From NCBI RefSeq assembly GCF_024171885.1, contig NZ_JAMTCP010000008.1, positions 124,001 to 188,000 of the forward strand: 64,000 nt of DNA, read 5' to 3'. Numbering within the stretch: the first letter of the stretch is position 1; every line of letters begins with the position of its first letter. Below are positions 28,952 to 37,813 of the stretch, in pieces. Source of the DNA: Streptoalloteichus tenebrarius (GTDB lineage Bacteria > Actinomycetota > Actinomycetes > Mycobacteriales > Pseudonocardiaceae). Below the pieces are notes generated by a model. That model was not told the origin of the DNA. It saw nothing but the letters and a program-made list of their open reading frames with translations, and made no database searches. The position numbers and the translations under genes were made by a program.

Positions 28952-30919
28952 ATGCGACCCGAGGACCTCACCCTGATCCCCACGATCGGCCGGCCGGCCC
29001 TGCGCGGCGACCTCCTCCTCGTCGACGTCGCCTGGCCCGACCTCGCCGCCGACGAGCAGCGCGGCGCGGTCTGGCGGGTGCCCCTCGACCGGGCCGAGGG
29101 CGGCCCCGGGGACCCCGAGGAGTGGACCAGGGGCGAGCGCGACAGCGCGCCCCGCGTCTCGCCGGACGGCCGCTGGGTGGCCTTCCTCCGCAAGGGGGCG
29201 AAGGGGCGGCCCCAGCTTCACGTCATCCCGACCGGCGGTGGCGAGGCCCGCCGCCTCACCGACCTGCCGCTGGGCGTCGGCTCGCCGGTGTGGGCCCCGG
29301 ACTCCCGCCGGATCGCCTTCGTCGCCAGGGTCCCCGAGCCCGGCCGGTACGGCACCGAGGAGGGCGTGGGGCCGGAGGCGGAGGCGCCCCGGCGCATCAC
29401 CCGGCTCACCTACCGCCTGGACGACGTCGGCTTCCTGCTCGACCGGCCGACGCAGCTCTTCGTGGTCGACGCCGCCGCCGAGGACCCCGCGCCCCGCCAG
29501 CTCACCACCGTCCCGACCAGCGTCTCCGGCCCGGCGTGGACGCCCGACGGGCTACACCTGGTCGTCGAGACCGAGCGGGACGGCGAACGGCCCGAGGACA
29601 GCCTGCACAGCGACCTCCTCGCCGTGCCGGCCGACGGCGGCGACGCGACGACGCTGGTCCGCACCCACGGCCGGGCGGAGCACCCGGTCGTGACCGAGGA
29701 CGGCGTCCTGCTCTACCTCGGCTCCGAGTTCGAGGGGATCCACGCCGTCGCCAGGAACACCGGCCTGTGGGCGGTGCCGCTGCGCCTGGGCGAGGAGTGC
29801 GTGGCCGAGGCCGCGCCGCGTCGGCTCACCGACGTGGAGACGGTCGACTGCGAGCAACTGGCCGGTCCGCCCGTGCCCATGGGTGACGGCGTGGTCGTGG
29901 CCGTGCGCGACCGGGGAGCGGTGGAGCTGCGCCGGGTGCCGCTGGACGCCGAGGGCGCGACCCTGGCGGACCTGCCGGTGCTCGTGGGCGAGCGGGCCGC
30001 GGTGCGGGCGTTCGAGGTCGACGGCGACCGGATCGCGGCCGTGGTGTCCACGCCGGAGACCCCTGGCGAGGTGGTCCTCGTCGAGGCCGGTGGCGCCGCC
30101 AGGACCCTCACGAACTGGAGCGCGCCGCTGCGGGCCGCCGGCGTGCGCCCGGCCCGCGAGATCACCGCGACCGCGCCGGACGGCTACCCGGTGCACGGGT
30201 GGCTGGTGGCGCCGGAGGGCGAGGGGCCGCACCCGGTCCTGCTGTGCGTGCACGGCGGCCCGTTCCAGTACCACGGCTGGGGTTTCTTCGACGAGGCCCA
30301 GGTCTACGCGGCGGCCGGCTACGCGGTCGTGCTGCCCAACCCCCGGGGGTCGGCCGGCTACGGCCAGGAGCACGGACGCGCCGTGATCGGCGGGTTCGGC
30401 ACGGTCGACGTCGACGACGTCCTGGCCCTGCTCAACGCCGCGCTGGAGCGCCCGGAGTGCGACGCGGAGCGGGTCGGCGTGATGGGCGGCTCGTACGGGG
30501 GCCTGCTCACCACCTGGCTGGCCGCCCACCACGGCCACCGGTTCCGCGCCGCGTGGAGCGAGCGGGCCGTCAACGCCTGGGACTCCTTCCGGGGCTCCTC
30601 CGACATCGGCTGGTGGTTCGCGGACGCCTACTGCGGCCCCGACCCCGAGGCGCAGCGCGCGATGAGCCCGTTGACGCACGCCCACCGCATCCGCATCCCG
30701 TTCGCGGTCGTGCACTCGGAGGCGGACTGGCGGTGCCCGGTGGAGCAGGCGCAGCGGCTGTTCGTCGCGCTCCGGCTCAACGGGGTGGCGGCCGAGATGG
30801 TCCTCTTCCCCGGAGAGGGGCACGAATTGACCCGGTCGGGTCGGCCCCGGCACCGCAGGCAGCGGTTCGACCTGGTCCTGGAGTGGTGGGAACGGCACCT
30901 GCTCGGCCGGCAGAAGTAG
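28952..30919 (+). CDS. S9-family prolyl oligopeptidase-like peptidase
   Basis: 655 residues. N-terminal beta-propeller with TolB-like repeats (SPDGRWVAFLRKG, APDSRRIAFVARV, TPDGLHLVVETERDG) and a C-terminal alpha/beta-hydrolase. The catalytic serine is in VGVMGGSYGGLLTTWLA (near residue 514), with ESD-type aspartate region VVHSEADWRCP and histidine in PGEGHELTRSG (near residue 623). Probably a cytoplasmic oligopeptidase or acylaminoacyl peptidase; no signal peptide. ATG 28952 has TAGCGT (28938-28943) 8 nt upstream and no ribosome site, so the transcript may be leaderless. Confidence 0.93.
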   Translation: MRPEDLTLIPTIGRPALRGDLLLVDVAWPDLAADEQRGAVWRVPLDRAEGGPGDPEEWTRGERDSAPRVSPDGRWVAFLRKGAKGRPQLHVIPTGGGEARRLTDLPLGVGSPVWAPDSRRIAFVARVPEPGRYGTEEGVGPEAEAPRRITRLTYRLDDVGFLLDRPTQLFVVDAAAEDPAPRQLTTVPTSVSGPAWTPDGLHLVVETERDGERPEDSLHSDLLAVPADGGDATTLVRTHGRAEHPVVTEDGVLLYLGSEFEGIHAVARNTGLWAVPLRLGEECVAEAAPRRLTDVETVDCEQLAGPPVPMGDGVVVAVRDRGAVELRRVPLDAEGATLADLPVLVGERAAVRAFEVDGDRIAAVVSTPETPGEVVLVEAGGAARTLTNWSAPLRAAGVRPAREITATAPDGYPVHGWLVAPEGEGPHPVLLCVHGGPFQYHGWGFFDEAQVYAAAGYAVVLPNPRGSAGYGQEHGRAVIGGFGTVDVDDVLALLNAALERPECDAERVGVMGGSYGGLLTTWLAAHHGHRFRAAWSERAVNAWDSFRGSSDIGWWFADAYCGPDPEAQRAMSPLTHAHRIRIPFAVVHSEADWRCPVEQAQRLFVALRLNGVAAEMVLFPGEGHELTRSGRPRHRRQRFDLVLEWWERHLLGRQK

Positions 30920-30998
30920 CCCTGATCGGGTGAAGCGGGAACGGTTGAGTACGGGTTGGCGACCAGATACCTACCTCGGACGGAGCAATCTGCCGGCC

Positions 30999-31517
30999 GT
31001 GACCTACACGATCGAGGCGTTCTACGCCAACCCGCGGGGCGTGAGCCCGGTCCTGCTGTCCACACCCGACGAGCTCGACCAGCTCGTCGACGACCTGTTC
31101 TCGGGCGTCCCCGCCGGCCATCCCGGCGGGGACGTCGCTCGTCGGGCCGACCACGACGCGTTGCTCTACCTCGCCGGCGGCGGGATGGGCATGCCCGACC
31201 ACGAACTCCGGGTGGTGGTCGACCGGTCCGGGCGCGTGGGCGCCCTGTCCTTCGTCGCCGACGCCACCGACGTCGGCGGGACGTGGTTCAGCCGCTCGAC
31301 CCTGCGCCTGGTCGAGCCGCCCACGCTCTACGCCGACTGCGGCAGCCTGCTCCGCTTCCCGACGAACTCGATCCTGGCCCTGCCCGACGTCCGGGAGGCG
31401 CTGCACGAGTTCCAGCGCACGGGCGCGCGGCCGACCTGCGTCGACTGGCAGCCCGCCGCCGGCTACCTCGTGGCCGCCGCCAGGGACGCCCTCACCTGGC
31501 TGCCGACGACAGCCTGA
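30999..31517 (+). CDS. Imm1-family immunity protein (orphan)
   Basis: 172 residues. Fits the Imm1 family: YTIEAFYANPRG near the start, LLSTPDELDQLVDDL, a central PDHELRVVVDRSGRVGALSF, and the C-terminal block LPDVREALHEFQRTGARPTCVDWQ. Imm1 proteins neutralise secreted deaminase or nuclease toxins of the polymorphic toxin class. No toxin, WXG or secretion gene is nearby, so it is an orphan. GTG 30999 is preceded by CAATCT (30986-30991) at 7 nt, again suggesting a leaderless transcript. An upstream start at 30930 would add non-conserved residues. Confidence 0.75.
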   Translation: MTYTIEAFYANPRGVSPVLLSTPDELDQLVDDLFSGVPAGHPGGDVARRADHDALLYLAGGGMGMPDHELRVVVDRSGRVGALSFVADATDVGGTWFSRSTLRLVEPPTLYADCGSLLRFPTNSILALPDVREALHEFQRTGARPTCVDWQPAAGYLVAAARDALTWLPTTA

Positions 31518-31563
31518 CGGATTCCGCCTCCTCGTGACGACCTCGTCCGGCACCATGACCGGC

Positions 31564-32091
31564 ATGGAGTGGCGGACCCGGCGCGCGGTGGCGGAGGACG
31601 TCCCGGAGATCGCCTCGATCAACGTGGCGGCCTGGCGGTCCGCCTATCGCGGGATCGTGCCCCAGGCCGTGCTCGACGGGATGTCCGAGCAGCGCCGCGC
31701 CGCGGGATGGAGCGGGTTCCTCCGCGAACCGGAGCCCACGGCGTTGTTCGTGGCGGTGCGCGCGGACGGGCGGATCGGCGCCTACTGCTCGGTCGGCGCC
31801 GTCCGCCTCGACGCCGACGCCCACCGGGATCTCCCCACCGGTGAGCTTTTCGCGATCTACGCCGCACCTGACCTGCGTGGCACCGGAGCCGGGCACGCGG
31901 TGCACGAGCACGCGCGGGAACACCTGGCGGCGTCGGGGTTCCGCCACGCCGTGCTGTGGGTCCTCGTCGACAACGCGCCCTCCCGCCGCTTCTACGAGGC
32001 CCACGGCTGGCGGTGCGACGACGTGGTCCAGAACCTGCGGATGGCCGGTGAGGACGTCGTGGAGGTCCGGTACTCGCGATCACTCGGCTGA
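31564..32091 (+). CDS. GNAT-family N-acetyltransferase
   Basis: 175 residues from ATG 31564. GNAT fold: WRTRRAVAEDVPEIASINVAAWRSAYRGIVP at the N-terminus, acetyl-CoA loop YAAPDLRGTGAGHAVHEHA, and WVLVDNAPSRRFYEAHGW. Substrate unknown. In-frame starts at 31555 (ATG) and 31534 (GTG) are also possible; none has a good ribosome site. Converges on the RES toxin gene with a 17-bp gap. Confidence 0.85.
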   Translation: MEWRTRRAVAEDVPEIASINVAAWRSAYRGIVPQAVLDGMSEQRRAAGWSGFLREPEPTALFVAVRADGRIGAYCSVGAVRLDADAHRDLPTGELFAIYAAPDLRGTGAGHAVHEHAREHLAASGFRHAVLWVLVDNAPSRRFYEAHGWRCDDVVQNLRMAGEDVVEVRYSRSLG

Positions 32092-32108
32092 GCGGGGAGG
32101 GCGAGGGC

Positions 32109-32765
32109 TCACCCGAGGAGCGTGTAGTTCAGTTCCTCGCAGATCCGGGCCAGCGGGAGGTCGAGGCCGGGGTGTTCCAGCGGGAGTAACACGTCCGGCG
32201 TGTCCGGCAGCGCGCTCGCGCCCGGCGGGTCCCACAGGCAGATCGCGGGGTTTCCGGAGTCCATCGAGGACCGGTACCACAGGCCGTCCAGCTCGGGGTA
32301 GGCCGCGCGGATCGCCCTGGCCCACGCCTGCGTCCTGTCCTTGGGGCCGCTGGAGATCGCCTGCGACGCGCCGGCCCTGGTCGGCCACAGCCCGGCCAGG
32401 TCGAGCAGGCGCAGCGTGCGGCGGGGCCGCAGCACCACGAGGTGGGGCTGCCGGGTTCGTCTGTCCACAGTGGACGTCGCCTGGTAGACCTCGGCGACGC
32501 TGGTGCGGACCGACAGGCCGAAGTAGAGCACGCCGTGCTCCCTCGTCCCGCTGGGACTGCCGTCCGGCGCGATGGGGTGCGGGTCGAAGCGGGCGTGCGG
32601 CAGCGGACCGGAGAACCGGAACGTGTTCCACTGCTGCGGGTGTCGGCCGGCGGCGGTGAAGACCCGCACCAGTCGGGTGGCGCGGTGCACCGCGACCACG
32701 TCCTCGGTGCGGCGCAGCAGCGCCTGGAGGACAGCCGGAGGGGGCGGCTGGGGGAGCCGTGCCAT
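32109..32765 (-). CDS. RES-domain toxin
   Basis: 218 residues. RES domain: VHRATRLVRVF with the conserved arginine, WNTFRFSGPLPHARFDPH, GVLYFGLSVRTSVAEVYQAT (Tyr, Ser, Glu positions), and DGLWYRSSMDSGNPAICLWDP. RES toxins (MbcT, ParT, Res) degrade or modify NAD+. ATG 32765 lies 50 nt downstream of the antitoxin stop, in toxin-second order. Contains one GTCCACAGTGGAC palindrome (32463-32475) encoding S-T-V-D. Confidence 0.87.
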   Translation of the reverse strand: MARLPQPPPPAVLQALLRRTEDVVAVHRATRLVRVFTAAGRHPQQWNTFRFSGPLPHARFDPHPIAPDGSPSGTREHGVLYFGLSVRTSVAEVYQATSTVDRRTRQPHLVVLRPRRTLRLLDLAGLWPTRAGASQAISSGPKDRTQAWARAIRAAYPELDGLWYRSSMDSGNPAICLWDPPGASALPDTPDVLLPLEHPGLDLPLARICEELNYTLLG

Positions 32766-32815
32766 GCGCGTCCAGTCGTCTCGTCGTGGGCCGGGAGGGG
32801 GGTGGTCAACCCGGG

Positions 32816-33400
32816 CTAGGCCGGGCTGCCCAGGACGGACGCCAGCCGTGCCACGCGTTGCGGGTCGCCGCCGGCGAGCAGCCACTCCCTGGGGGTGGCC
32901 TGCCGGTCGCCGATCGGCAGGTCCTCCTGCGGGGTGGTCATGAACGCGGCCACCACCAGCGGCGGCTGGTCCGGCGGGAAGGCGGGGAGCACCACGTCCA
33001 GGCCGGGCAGCACCCTGGCGTCGGCGAACTGCCACGCCGGCAGCCGCCATCCGCCCCGGTCCTTCCAGCCCGTCAGCCGGCCGTCCGCGAGCCGGTGCCG
33101 GATCCGGCTCGCGTCGACGCCGAGCTGGGCCGCGACCTCGGTCACGGACAACGCGGTGTCCCGCAGGACGGCCTGGGTGGCCACGGCCCTGGCCCTGGGG
33201 TCTGGGTCGCCGTCGACGCGCGGCGAGAGGTCGAGGCCGACCTCCGCCAACGCCTCGCGCTGGTCGGGGGAGAAGTACGCGCCGGGGGTCGGGTGTGGTG
33301 GGGCGAGCCTGCGGGCCGCGTCCTCCACCAGTTCGAGGAACTCGGCGGCGGTGGCCTTCAGACCAGCTCTCGCCAACACCGTCTCCAGCGCGACAGTCAT
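32816..33400 (-). CDS. Antitoxin of RES toxin (Xre/MbcA-ParS-type)
   Basis: About 194 residues. Central helix-turn-helix (ALSVTEVAAQLGVDASRIRHRLADGRLTGWKDRGGWRLPAWQF, roughly residues 85-127) and a C-terminal MbcA/ParS-like part (PIGDRQATPREWLLAGGDPQRVARLA) expected to cap the toxin. The helix-turn-helix looks excisionase-like rather than classical Xre. ATG 33400 is chosen because it lies 8 nt after the -10-like TATAAA, giving a leaderless transcript; GTG 33406 is the alternative. The operator overlaps the start. Confidence 0.85.
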   Translation of the reverse strand: MTVALETVLARAGLKATAAEFLELVEDAARRLAPPHPTPGAYFSPDQREALAEVGLDLSPRVDGDPDPRARAVATQAVLRDTALSVTEVAAQLGVDASRIRHRLADGRLTGWKDRGGWRLPAWQFADARVLPGLDVVLPAFPPDQPPLVVAAFMTTPQEDLPIGDRQATPREWLLAGGDPQRVARLASVLGSPA

Positions 33401-33427
33401 GCGCACAGTTTATAGCGGCTGTGCGCA
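33400..33427. promoter_or_regulatory. Autoregulatory operator/promoter of RES-Xre module
   Basis: Perfect 9-bp inverted repeat TGCGCACAG (33400-33408) / CTGTGCGCA (33419-33427) separated by 10 bp that contain the minus-strand -10 TATAAA (33414-33409). The left arm overlaps the antitoxin start codon. This is the expected layout for antitoxin autorepression. Confidence 0.75.
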
Positions 33428-33531
33428 TTCGTGCGCTCTTGTGGCCAAATCAACCTGCTGCTTTCACCATACGCGCGCACACCGCTACAATGCGTTGTTC
33501 TGTTCGGGTGATTCTGTCGTGCTCGACTCGC

Positions 33532-34089
33532 TCACATGGCCCCCGTGCTTCCCCGTGTGAGGGCGCGCAACCGGAGGCCGAGCACCACCAGCGCGACACC
33601 CCACAGGATCGCGAAGACCCCGATCACCGTGACGAGCGCCAGCGCGCCCGCCCCCGGCTGGACGAACAGCAACACCCCCAACAGGACGGAGAGCGCGCCC
33701 GCGATCCCCAGCAGCCACTCGTTGCGGATCACCCGGCGCAGGCGGACCGCCCCGACGATCTGGAGCACCCCGACGACCACCGCCCACGCGGCGATGACGA
33801 GCAGCAACGCGAGCGCGGTGATCCCCGGCCAGACCAGGGCCGCCAGCCCCGCCAACAGGCCGAGCACGCCGAGCAGGCCCCACGTCCAGCGGTCGACGCC
33901 GGGCACCCCGCGGTCGGTGGCCACCATCGACAGCGCGACCACCCCGTCGACCAGGGCGAAGACGCCCCACAGCAGCACGAGGGCCAGCAGCGTGACGCCC
34001 GGCCAGACCAGGGCCAGCACGCCGAAGAGAATCGCGGCGACCCCGCGCACCACCGGCATCCACCACCGGCGCAGCAACAGCTCACCCAT
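33532..34089 (-). CDS. HdeD/DUF308-family membrane protein
   Basis: 185 residues, six predicted membrane helices in three similar hairpins (VRGVAAILFGVLALVWPGVTLLAL; TWGLLGVLGLLAGLAALVWPGITALAL; LLGIAGALSVLLGVLLFVQPGAGALAL). The triplicated PG-V/I-TLLAL pattern is typical of DUF308/HdeD proteins, linked to acid or general stress in enterobacteria. ATG 34089 follows AGGAGGCCGTC. Monocistronic; its promoter must be in the AT-richer 34090-34512 gap. Confidence 0.85.
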   Translation of the reverse strand: MGELLLRRWWMPVVRGVAAILFGVLALVWPGVTLLALVLLWGVFALVDGVVALSMVATDRGVPGVDRWTWGLLGVLGLLAGLAALVWPGITALALLLVIAAWAVVVGVLQIVGAVRLRRVIRNEWLLGIAGALSVLLGVLLFVQPGAGALALVTVIGVFAILWGVALVVLGLRLRALTRGSTGAM

Positions 34090-34512
34090 GACGGCCTCCT
34101 CGCTCCGACCTCCCTGGTCGGATCGCCGGGGGCGTCCGGCCCGAAACCCGCCTCCGGCCGTCCGGCGAGAAATGGGCGCCGCCGGGCGCCGAGGGACGCC
34201 CACGATTCGCTTCCACCGCCGATTCGTCACTCGCCGTGTTCGCGCCGGCGCGCGAATCGATCCCTCTCCGTCGATCCGCCGGTCGGCCGCGCCGACCGCG
34301 CGCACAACGGACACCGCCCTCGGTATGACAGATCTGTCGATCCCCGGCGTCTTGGTCAACCGCGGACATCGCGAGCGCCCGCGCGCCGAATTGCAAGAGC
34401 CCGAACAGACTCTTCTCCCGCCGGGTCCGACATATTCGTGGATCATGTGCGCGCAATTCAGCGCGCGCGTCGTCACGTGTCATCACGCGGCGCGCCACCG
34501 CCGGCGCGGTGG
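34090..34512. other. Intergenic region with a 12-bp palindrome
   Basis: No convincing gene in about 420 bp. GC is lower than in flanking genes, especially 34380-34480. A perfect 12-bp palindrome GACAGATCTGTC lies at 34327-34338, possibly an operator for the DUF308 gene. DUF1876 ends at 34513 and DUF308 starts at 34089, both leftward. Confidence 0.5.
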
Positions 34513-34767
34513 TCAGCTCCCCGCGCGTTCGAGGTCGCTGACCTCCGTGCCCGCCTTGGCCATGAGTTGCTGCGCGAGGTCCATCAGCGCCCTGGCCCCT
34601 GCCAGCTCCTCGCCGATGCGGGGCTCGTTGGGGTCCCGTGGCTCCCGGCTGGCGCGGCCCCTCGCCCGCAGCTCGCTGCCGTCCCGCAGGCGGAGCAGGG
34701 CGGCCGCCCTGGTGTGCGAGTCGTCCTCGTCGAACTCCACCTCGACGTGCCATCCGACTGGCTGCAT
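34513..34767 (-). CDS. DUF1876 (dsRBD-like small) protein
   Basis: 84 residues. Matches DUF1876: GWHVEVEFDEDDSHTRAAALLRL followed by EPRIGEELAGARALMDLAQQLM. Family proteins are small actinobacterial proteins of unknown function, often in stress or dormancy regulons next to universal stress or HdeD-like genes, as here. ATG 34767 follows GGGGAGGTGAGC. Confidence 0.82.
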   Translation of the reverse strand: MQPVGWHVEVEFDEDDSHTRAAALLRLRDGSELRARGRASREPRDPNEPRIGEELAGARALMDLAQQLMAKAGTEVSDLERAGS

Positions 34768-34919
34768 CACGCTCACCTCCCCTTCCCGTCCAGGGTGCGC
34801 CCACCCCGGGACACCCGCCAGACCGCGGCGCCCGCCAGGCGTCCGCGCGGTCCCCGTGGGCCGCGTCACGCGTTCGGGACGGCGAGGCGCATGCTGATCT
34901 GGTGAGTGAGGAGGGCCGA

Positions 34920-35492
34920 ATGGCGGAACGCAGGGACTGGCGGGAGCTGCGGGACCGGACGGCCGAACTCCTCCGGCGACGGACCGGCGTCGATCTGGCC
35001 GAGTGGAACCGACGGGTGCGGTCGGCCGAGCCGCGCTCCGAGAGCGAGCTGCGGGAGTGGCTCGCGACGCGCGGCGTCACGGGCTACCCGCAGACGGTGC
35101 TCGTCATGGAGCGCTTCGGCTACCCCGGCTACCTGCTGGCCTCGGCCGACGAGCTGATCGAGGGCCAGTACGCCGACCGGCCCGCGTTGCGTGAGGTCCT
35201 GGACCGGGTGGTGGAGGTGGCCGCCGGGCTCGGTCCCCTGCACGTCCAGGCGCGCAAGGGCTACGTCGCGCTGGTCGGGCCCCGCCGGACCTTCGCCCTG
35301 GTGCGCGCCTCCACGAAGCAGCGGGTCGACCTCGGGCTCCGCCTCCCCGGCCAGGCGCCGACCGGGCGTCTGCTGGCGGCCCGCTCCCTGGGCAACGAGA
35401 CGATCAACACGCGCATCCCGCTGTCCGCGCCAGGGGACGTCGACGACGACGTGCTCAACTGGCTCCGACGCGCCTACGAGGCCAACCTCTGA
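34920..35492 (+). CDS. DUF4287/DUF5655-type protein
   Basis: 190 residues. N-terminal DUF4287-like segment (RTGVDLAEWNRRV... RGVTGYPQTVLVMERFGYP, residues 20-65) and C-terminal DUF5655 domain (LGPLHVQARKGYVALVGPRRTFALV, KQRVDLGLRLPG). Function unknown; the C-terminal domain is predicted nucleic-acid-related in some annotations. ATG 34920 follows GAGGAGGGC. The last 19 bp overlap the convergent MFS gene. Confidence 0.75.
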   Translation: MAERRDWRELRDRTAELLRRRTGVDLAEWNRRVRSAEPRSESELREWLATRGVTGYPQTVLVMERFGYPGYLLASADELIEGQYADRPALREVLDRVVEVAAGLGPLHVQARKGYVALVGPRRTFALVRASTKQRVDLGLRLPGQAPTGRLLAARSLGNETINTRIPLSAPGDVDDDVLNWLRRAYEANL

Positions 35493-36718
35493 CCCGTGCC
35501 CTCCTCCGCCTCCGTCAGGGCGGGCGCGCGCAGACCCCGGCTGACCGTCGCCGCGACCGCCAGCGCGAGGAGGACGACCTCGAACGCCAGCAGGGTCCCG
35601 TGCGCGCCGAGCCGGTCCAGCGCCGCGCCGGTCAGCGCGTAGCCCAGAGGCGTCCCACCCTCCCCCAGGAAGGTGAGGAACCCCTCCACCCGACCCATCC
35701 GCCCGTGCGGCACCAGGCTCATCAGGTACCTGGACTGGATCACGTTGAGCACCGCGACCTGGAGGGAGATCGCGCCGAGCACGAGCGCGACACCCCAGCT
35801 CGGCAGGTCGAGCGGGAACAGGGCGAACAACGCCGCGGTGGCCCAGTGCTTGCCGACGACCGCGGGCAGCAGGCCGAGCCGGTCCTCCAGGCGGGACGCG
35901 AGCAGCGAGCCGAGGATCGAGCCGACGGCCGGCGCGGCCAGCACCAGGCCCGTCTGCGCGGCCGAGGCCCCGTGCTCCCGCACGAGGACGATCATCAGCA
36001 GCCCGATCCCGGCGAACAGGACGTCGCCGACGACGGTCAGCAGGGTCAGGGCGCGGACGGTCGGCTGTCGCAGGACCGTGCGCGCCCCGGTGGTCAGGTC
36101 CCGGCGCCAGCGCACGGACGGGTAGGGGCGGTCCGCGCCGAGACGGGTCCGGATGCCGAGGACGCACCCGGCGACCACCGCGAAGGTCGCGGCGTCGACC
36201 AGGAACGGCGCGGCGGGCGCCCACTCGAACAACAGGCCGGCCAGGGGTGGGGCGGTCACCGCGGAAACGCCCCAGATGGCCTCGTTCTGGCCGGCGGCCG
36301 TGCCGAGCTGGTCCCTCCCCACGATCCGGGGCAGCGCCGCGGTGTCGGCGATCCGGTACACCGTCGACGCCAGGCTGTTGACGAAGGCCACCGCGTAGAG
36401 GTGGGGCAGGGCGGGCTCGCCGCCGAGGAAGGCGAGGGCCACCGAGGTGATCGAGACCATGCTCACCGCCGCCGAGCCGACCAGCAGCGCGCGCCGGGAC
36501 GTCCGGTCGACCAGCACGCCGATGGGCAACGCCAGCGCCAGCGGTGGGACCGCCTCCACGGCGCCGACCAGACCCGCGTGCAGCGGCGACCCGGTGAGCA
36601 GCAGGATCACCAGGGGGAAGGCCACGATCGTGATCTCGTCGCCGAGCGAGGAGACGACCGTGCCGCCCCACCAGAGCCGGAAGTCCCGGTTGTCCCGCAA
36701 CCGCTGCCCGCGCGCCAT
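35474..36718 (-). CDS. MFS transporter (enterobactin/macrolide-exporter-like)
   Basis: 414 residues, twelve hydrophobic segments. The N-terminus RDNRDFRLWWGGTVVSSLGDEIT and the loop GVLVDRTSRRALLVGSAAVSM place it in the MefA/EntS group of drug/siderophore exporters. Substrate not deducible; it is far from the siderophore operon. It ends inside the last codons of the convergent gene (19-bp tail overlap). Confidence 0.85.
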   Translation of the reverse strand: MARGQRLRDNRDFRLWWGGTVVSSLGDEITIVAFPLVILLLTGSPLHAGLVGAVEAVPPLALALPIGVLVDRTSRRALLVGSAAVSMVSITSVALAFLGGEPALPHLYAVAFVNSLASTVYRIADTAALPRIVGRDQLGTAAGQNEAIWGVSAVTAPPLAGLLFEWAPAAPFLVDAATFAVVAGCVLGIRTRLGADRPYPSVRWRRDLTTGARTVLRQPTVRALTLLTVVGDVLFAGIGLLMIVLVREHGASAAQTGLVLAAPAVGSILGSLLASRLEDRLGLLPAVVGKHWATAALFALFPLDLPSWGVALVLGAISLQVAVLNVIQSRYLMSLVPHGRMGRVEGFLTFLGEGGTPLGYALTGAALDRLGAHGTLLAFEVVLLALAVAATVSRGLRAPALTEAEEGTGQRLAS

Positions 36719-36955
36719 CGACGTCCCCTCCCGACCCGGCCGCCGCCCGGGGGATGGTGCTGGAGGTCGCGGCGCTGCCGCACGCGGGTTTCGGCTGGGC
36801 CACCGGGAGGATCAAGATCATTCGAATGGGGCACGACGGGTGAGGGACGGCCCGATCGGTGTTAAGAAGGACGCAGCTCGACGGGCGGCTCGGCGCGCCT
36901 CGGTCCCGCGTCGTCCCTGCCTGACCCGGCGAGGATCGCGGCGCGCGGGCGGACG

Positions 36956-37786
36956 GTGATGCGGGTGGTCTCGGCTGAGGGCGTGGGGAGCACGTCCCTG
37001 TTGCTCGCGGTGGCCCGCGCGGCGGAGAGCCGTCGGCCCGACCGGCTGTTCACCGACCCCTACGCGGCGGAGTTCGCGGCCGCCGCGCCCGCCCTGCCCG
37101 ACCTGCCGATGGAGTCGGGGGCCCGCCGGACCGCGCTGGCCGACTACCTGGCCGTGCGCACCCGCTTCTTCGACGACAGCCTGGTGGAGGCGGCCAACTT
37201 CGGCTGCCGGCAGGTCGTGCAGCTCGGGGCGGGGCTGGACACCAGGGCGTTCCGCCTCGACTGGCCGGCGGACACCACCGTCTTCGAGATCGACCAGCCG
37301 GCGGTGCTGGAGTTCAAGGAGTCGGTGCTGGAGCGGTGCGCCGCCACGCCGCGCTCGGGCAGGGTGGTGGTGCCGGCCGACCTCACCGCCGGCTGGGCCA
37401 CGGCCCTGGTCGACGCCGGGTTCGATCCCGCGGAGCGCACCGTCTGGTCGGCCGAGGGCGTGCTGTACTACCTGACCGCCGAGGAGGGGGACCGGGTGAT
37501 GGTCGCGCTCGGGGAGCGGACCGCGCCCGGCGGGCGGTTCGTCGTCGAGCACATCACCCGGGAGGTCGAGGGCTCGGTCACGCTCAGCGGCGTCCGGTCC
37601 GAGCTGGCCCGGCGCAGGGCGGAGTGGCGGTCCCACGTCGACGACCCGGTCGCCTGGCTCCGCGGCCACGGCTGGCACGTCCGCCTGTTCACACCGAACG
37701 AGCTGTTGGCGGCGAGCGGACGACAGCCCGAGGGGGAGGGCGCCGAGGCGCGGACGATCGGGTGGCTCGCGGTCTGCGAGCGGTGA
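36956..37786 (+). CDS. SAM-dependent methyltransferase, TIGR00027/LCMT-like
   Basis: 276 residues. Family features: VGSTSLLLAVARAAES near the N-terminus, DRLFTDPYAAEF, YLAVRTRFFDDSL, the SAM-binding VVQLGAGLDTRAFRLDW, and VFEIDQPAVLEFK. Such enzymes are numerous in mycobacteria and actinomycetes; the methyl acceptor is unknown. GTG 36956 and ATG 36959 are adjacent candidates. Confidence 0.87.
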   Translation: MMRVVSAEGVGSTSLLLAVARAAESRRPDRLFTDPYAAEFAAAAPALPDLPMESGARRTALADYLAVRTRFFDDSLVEAANFGCRQVVQLGAGLDTRAFRLDWPADTTVFEIDQPAVLEFKESVLERCAATPRSGRVVVPADLTAGWATALVDAGFDPAERTVWSAEGVLYYLTAEEGDRVMVALGERTAPGGRFVVEHITREVEGSVTLSGVRSELARRRAEWRSHVDDPVAWLRGHGWHVRLFTPNELLAASGRQPEGEGAEARTIGWLAVCER

Positions 37787-37813
37787 CGGCGCGACCTCGG
37801 GGCCGGGGCGCGG

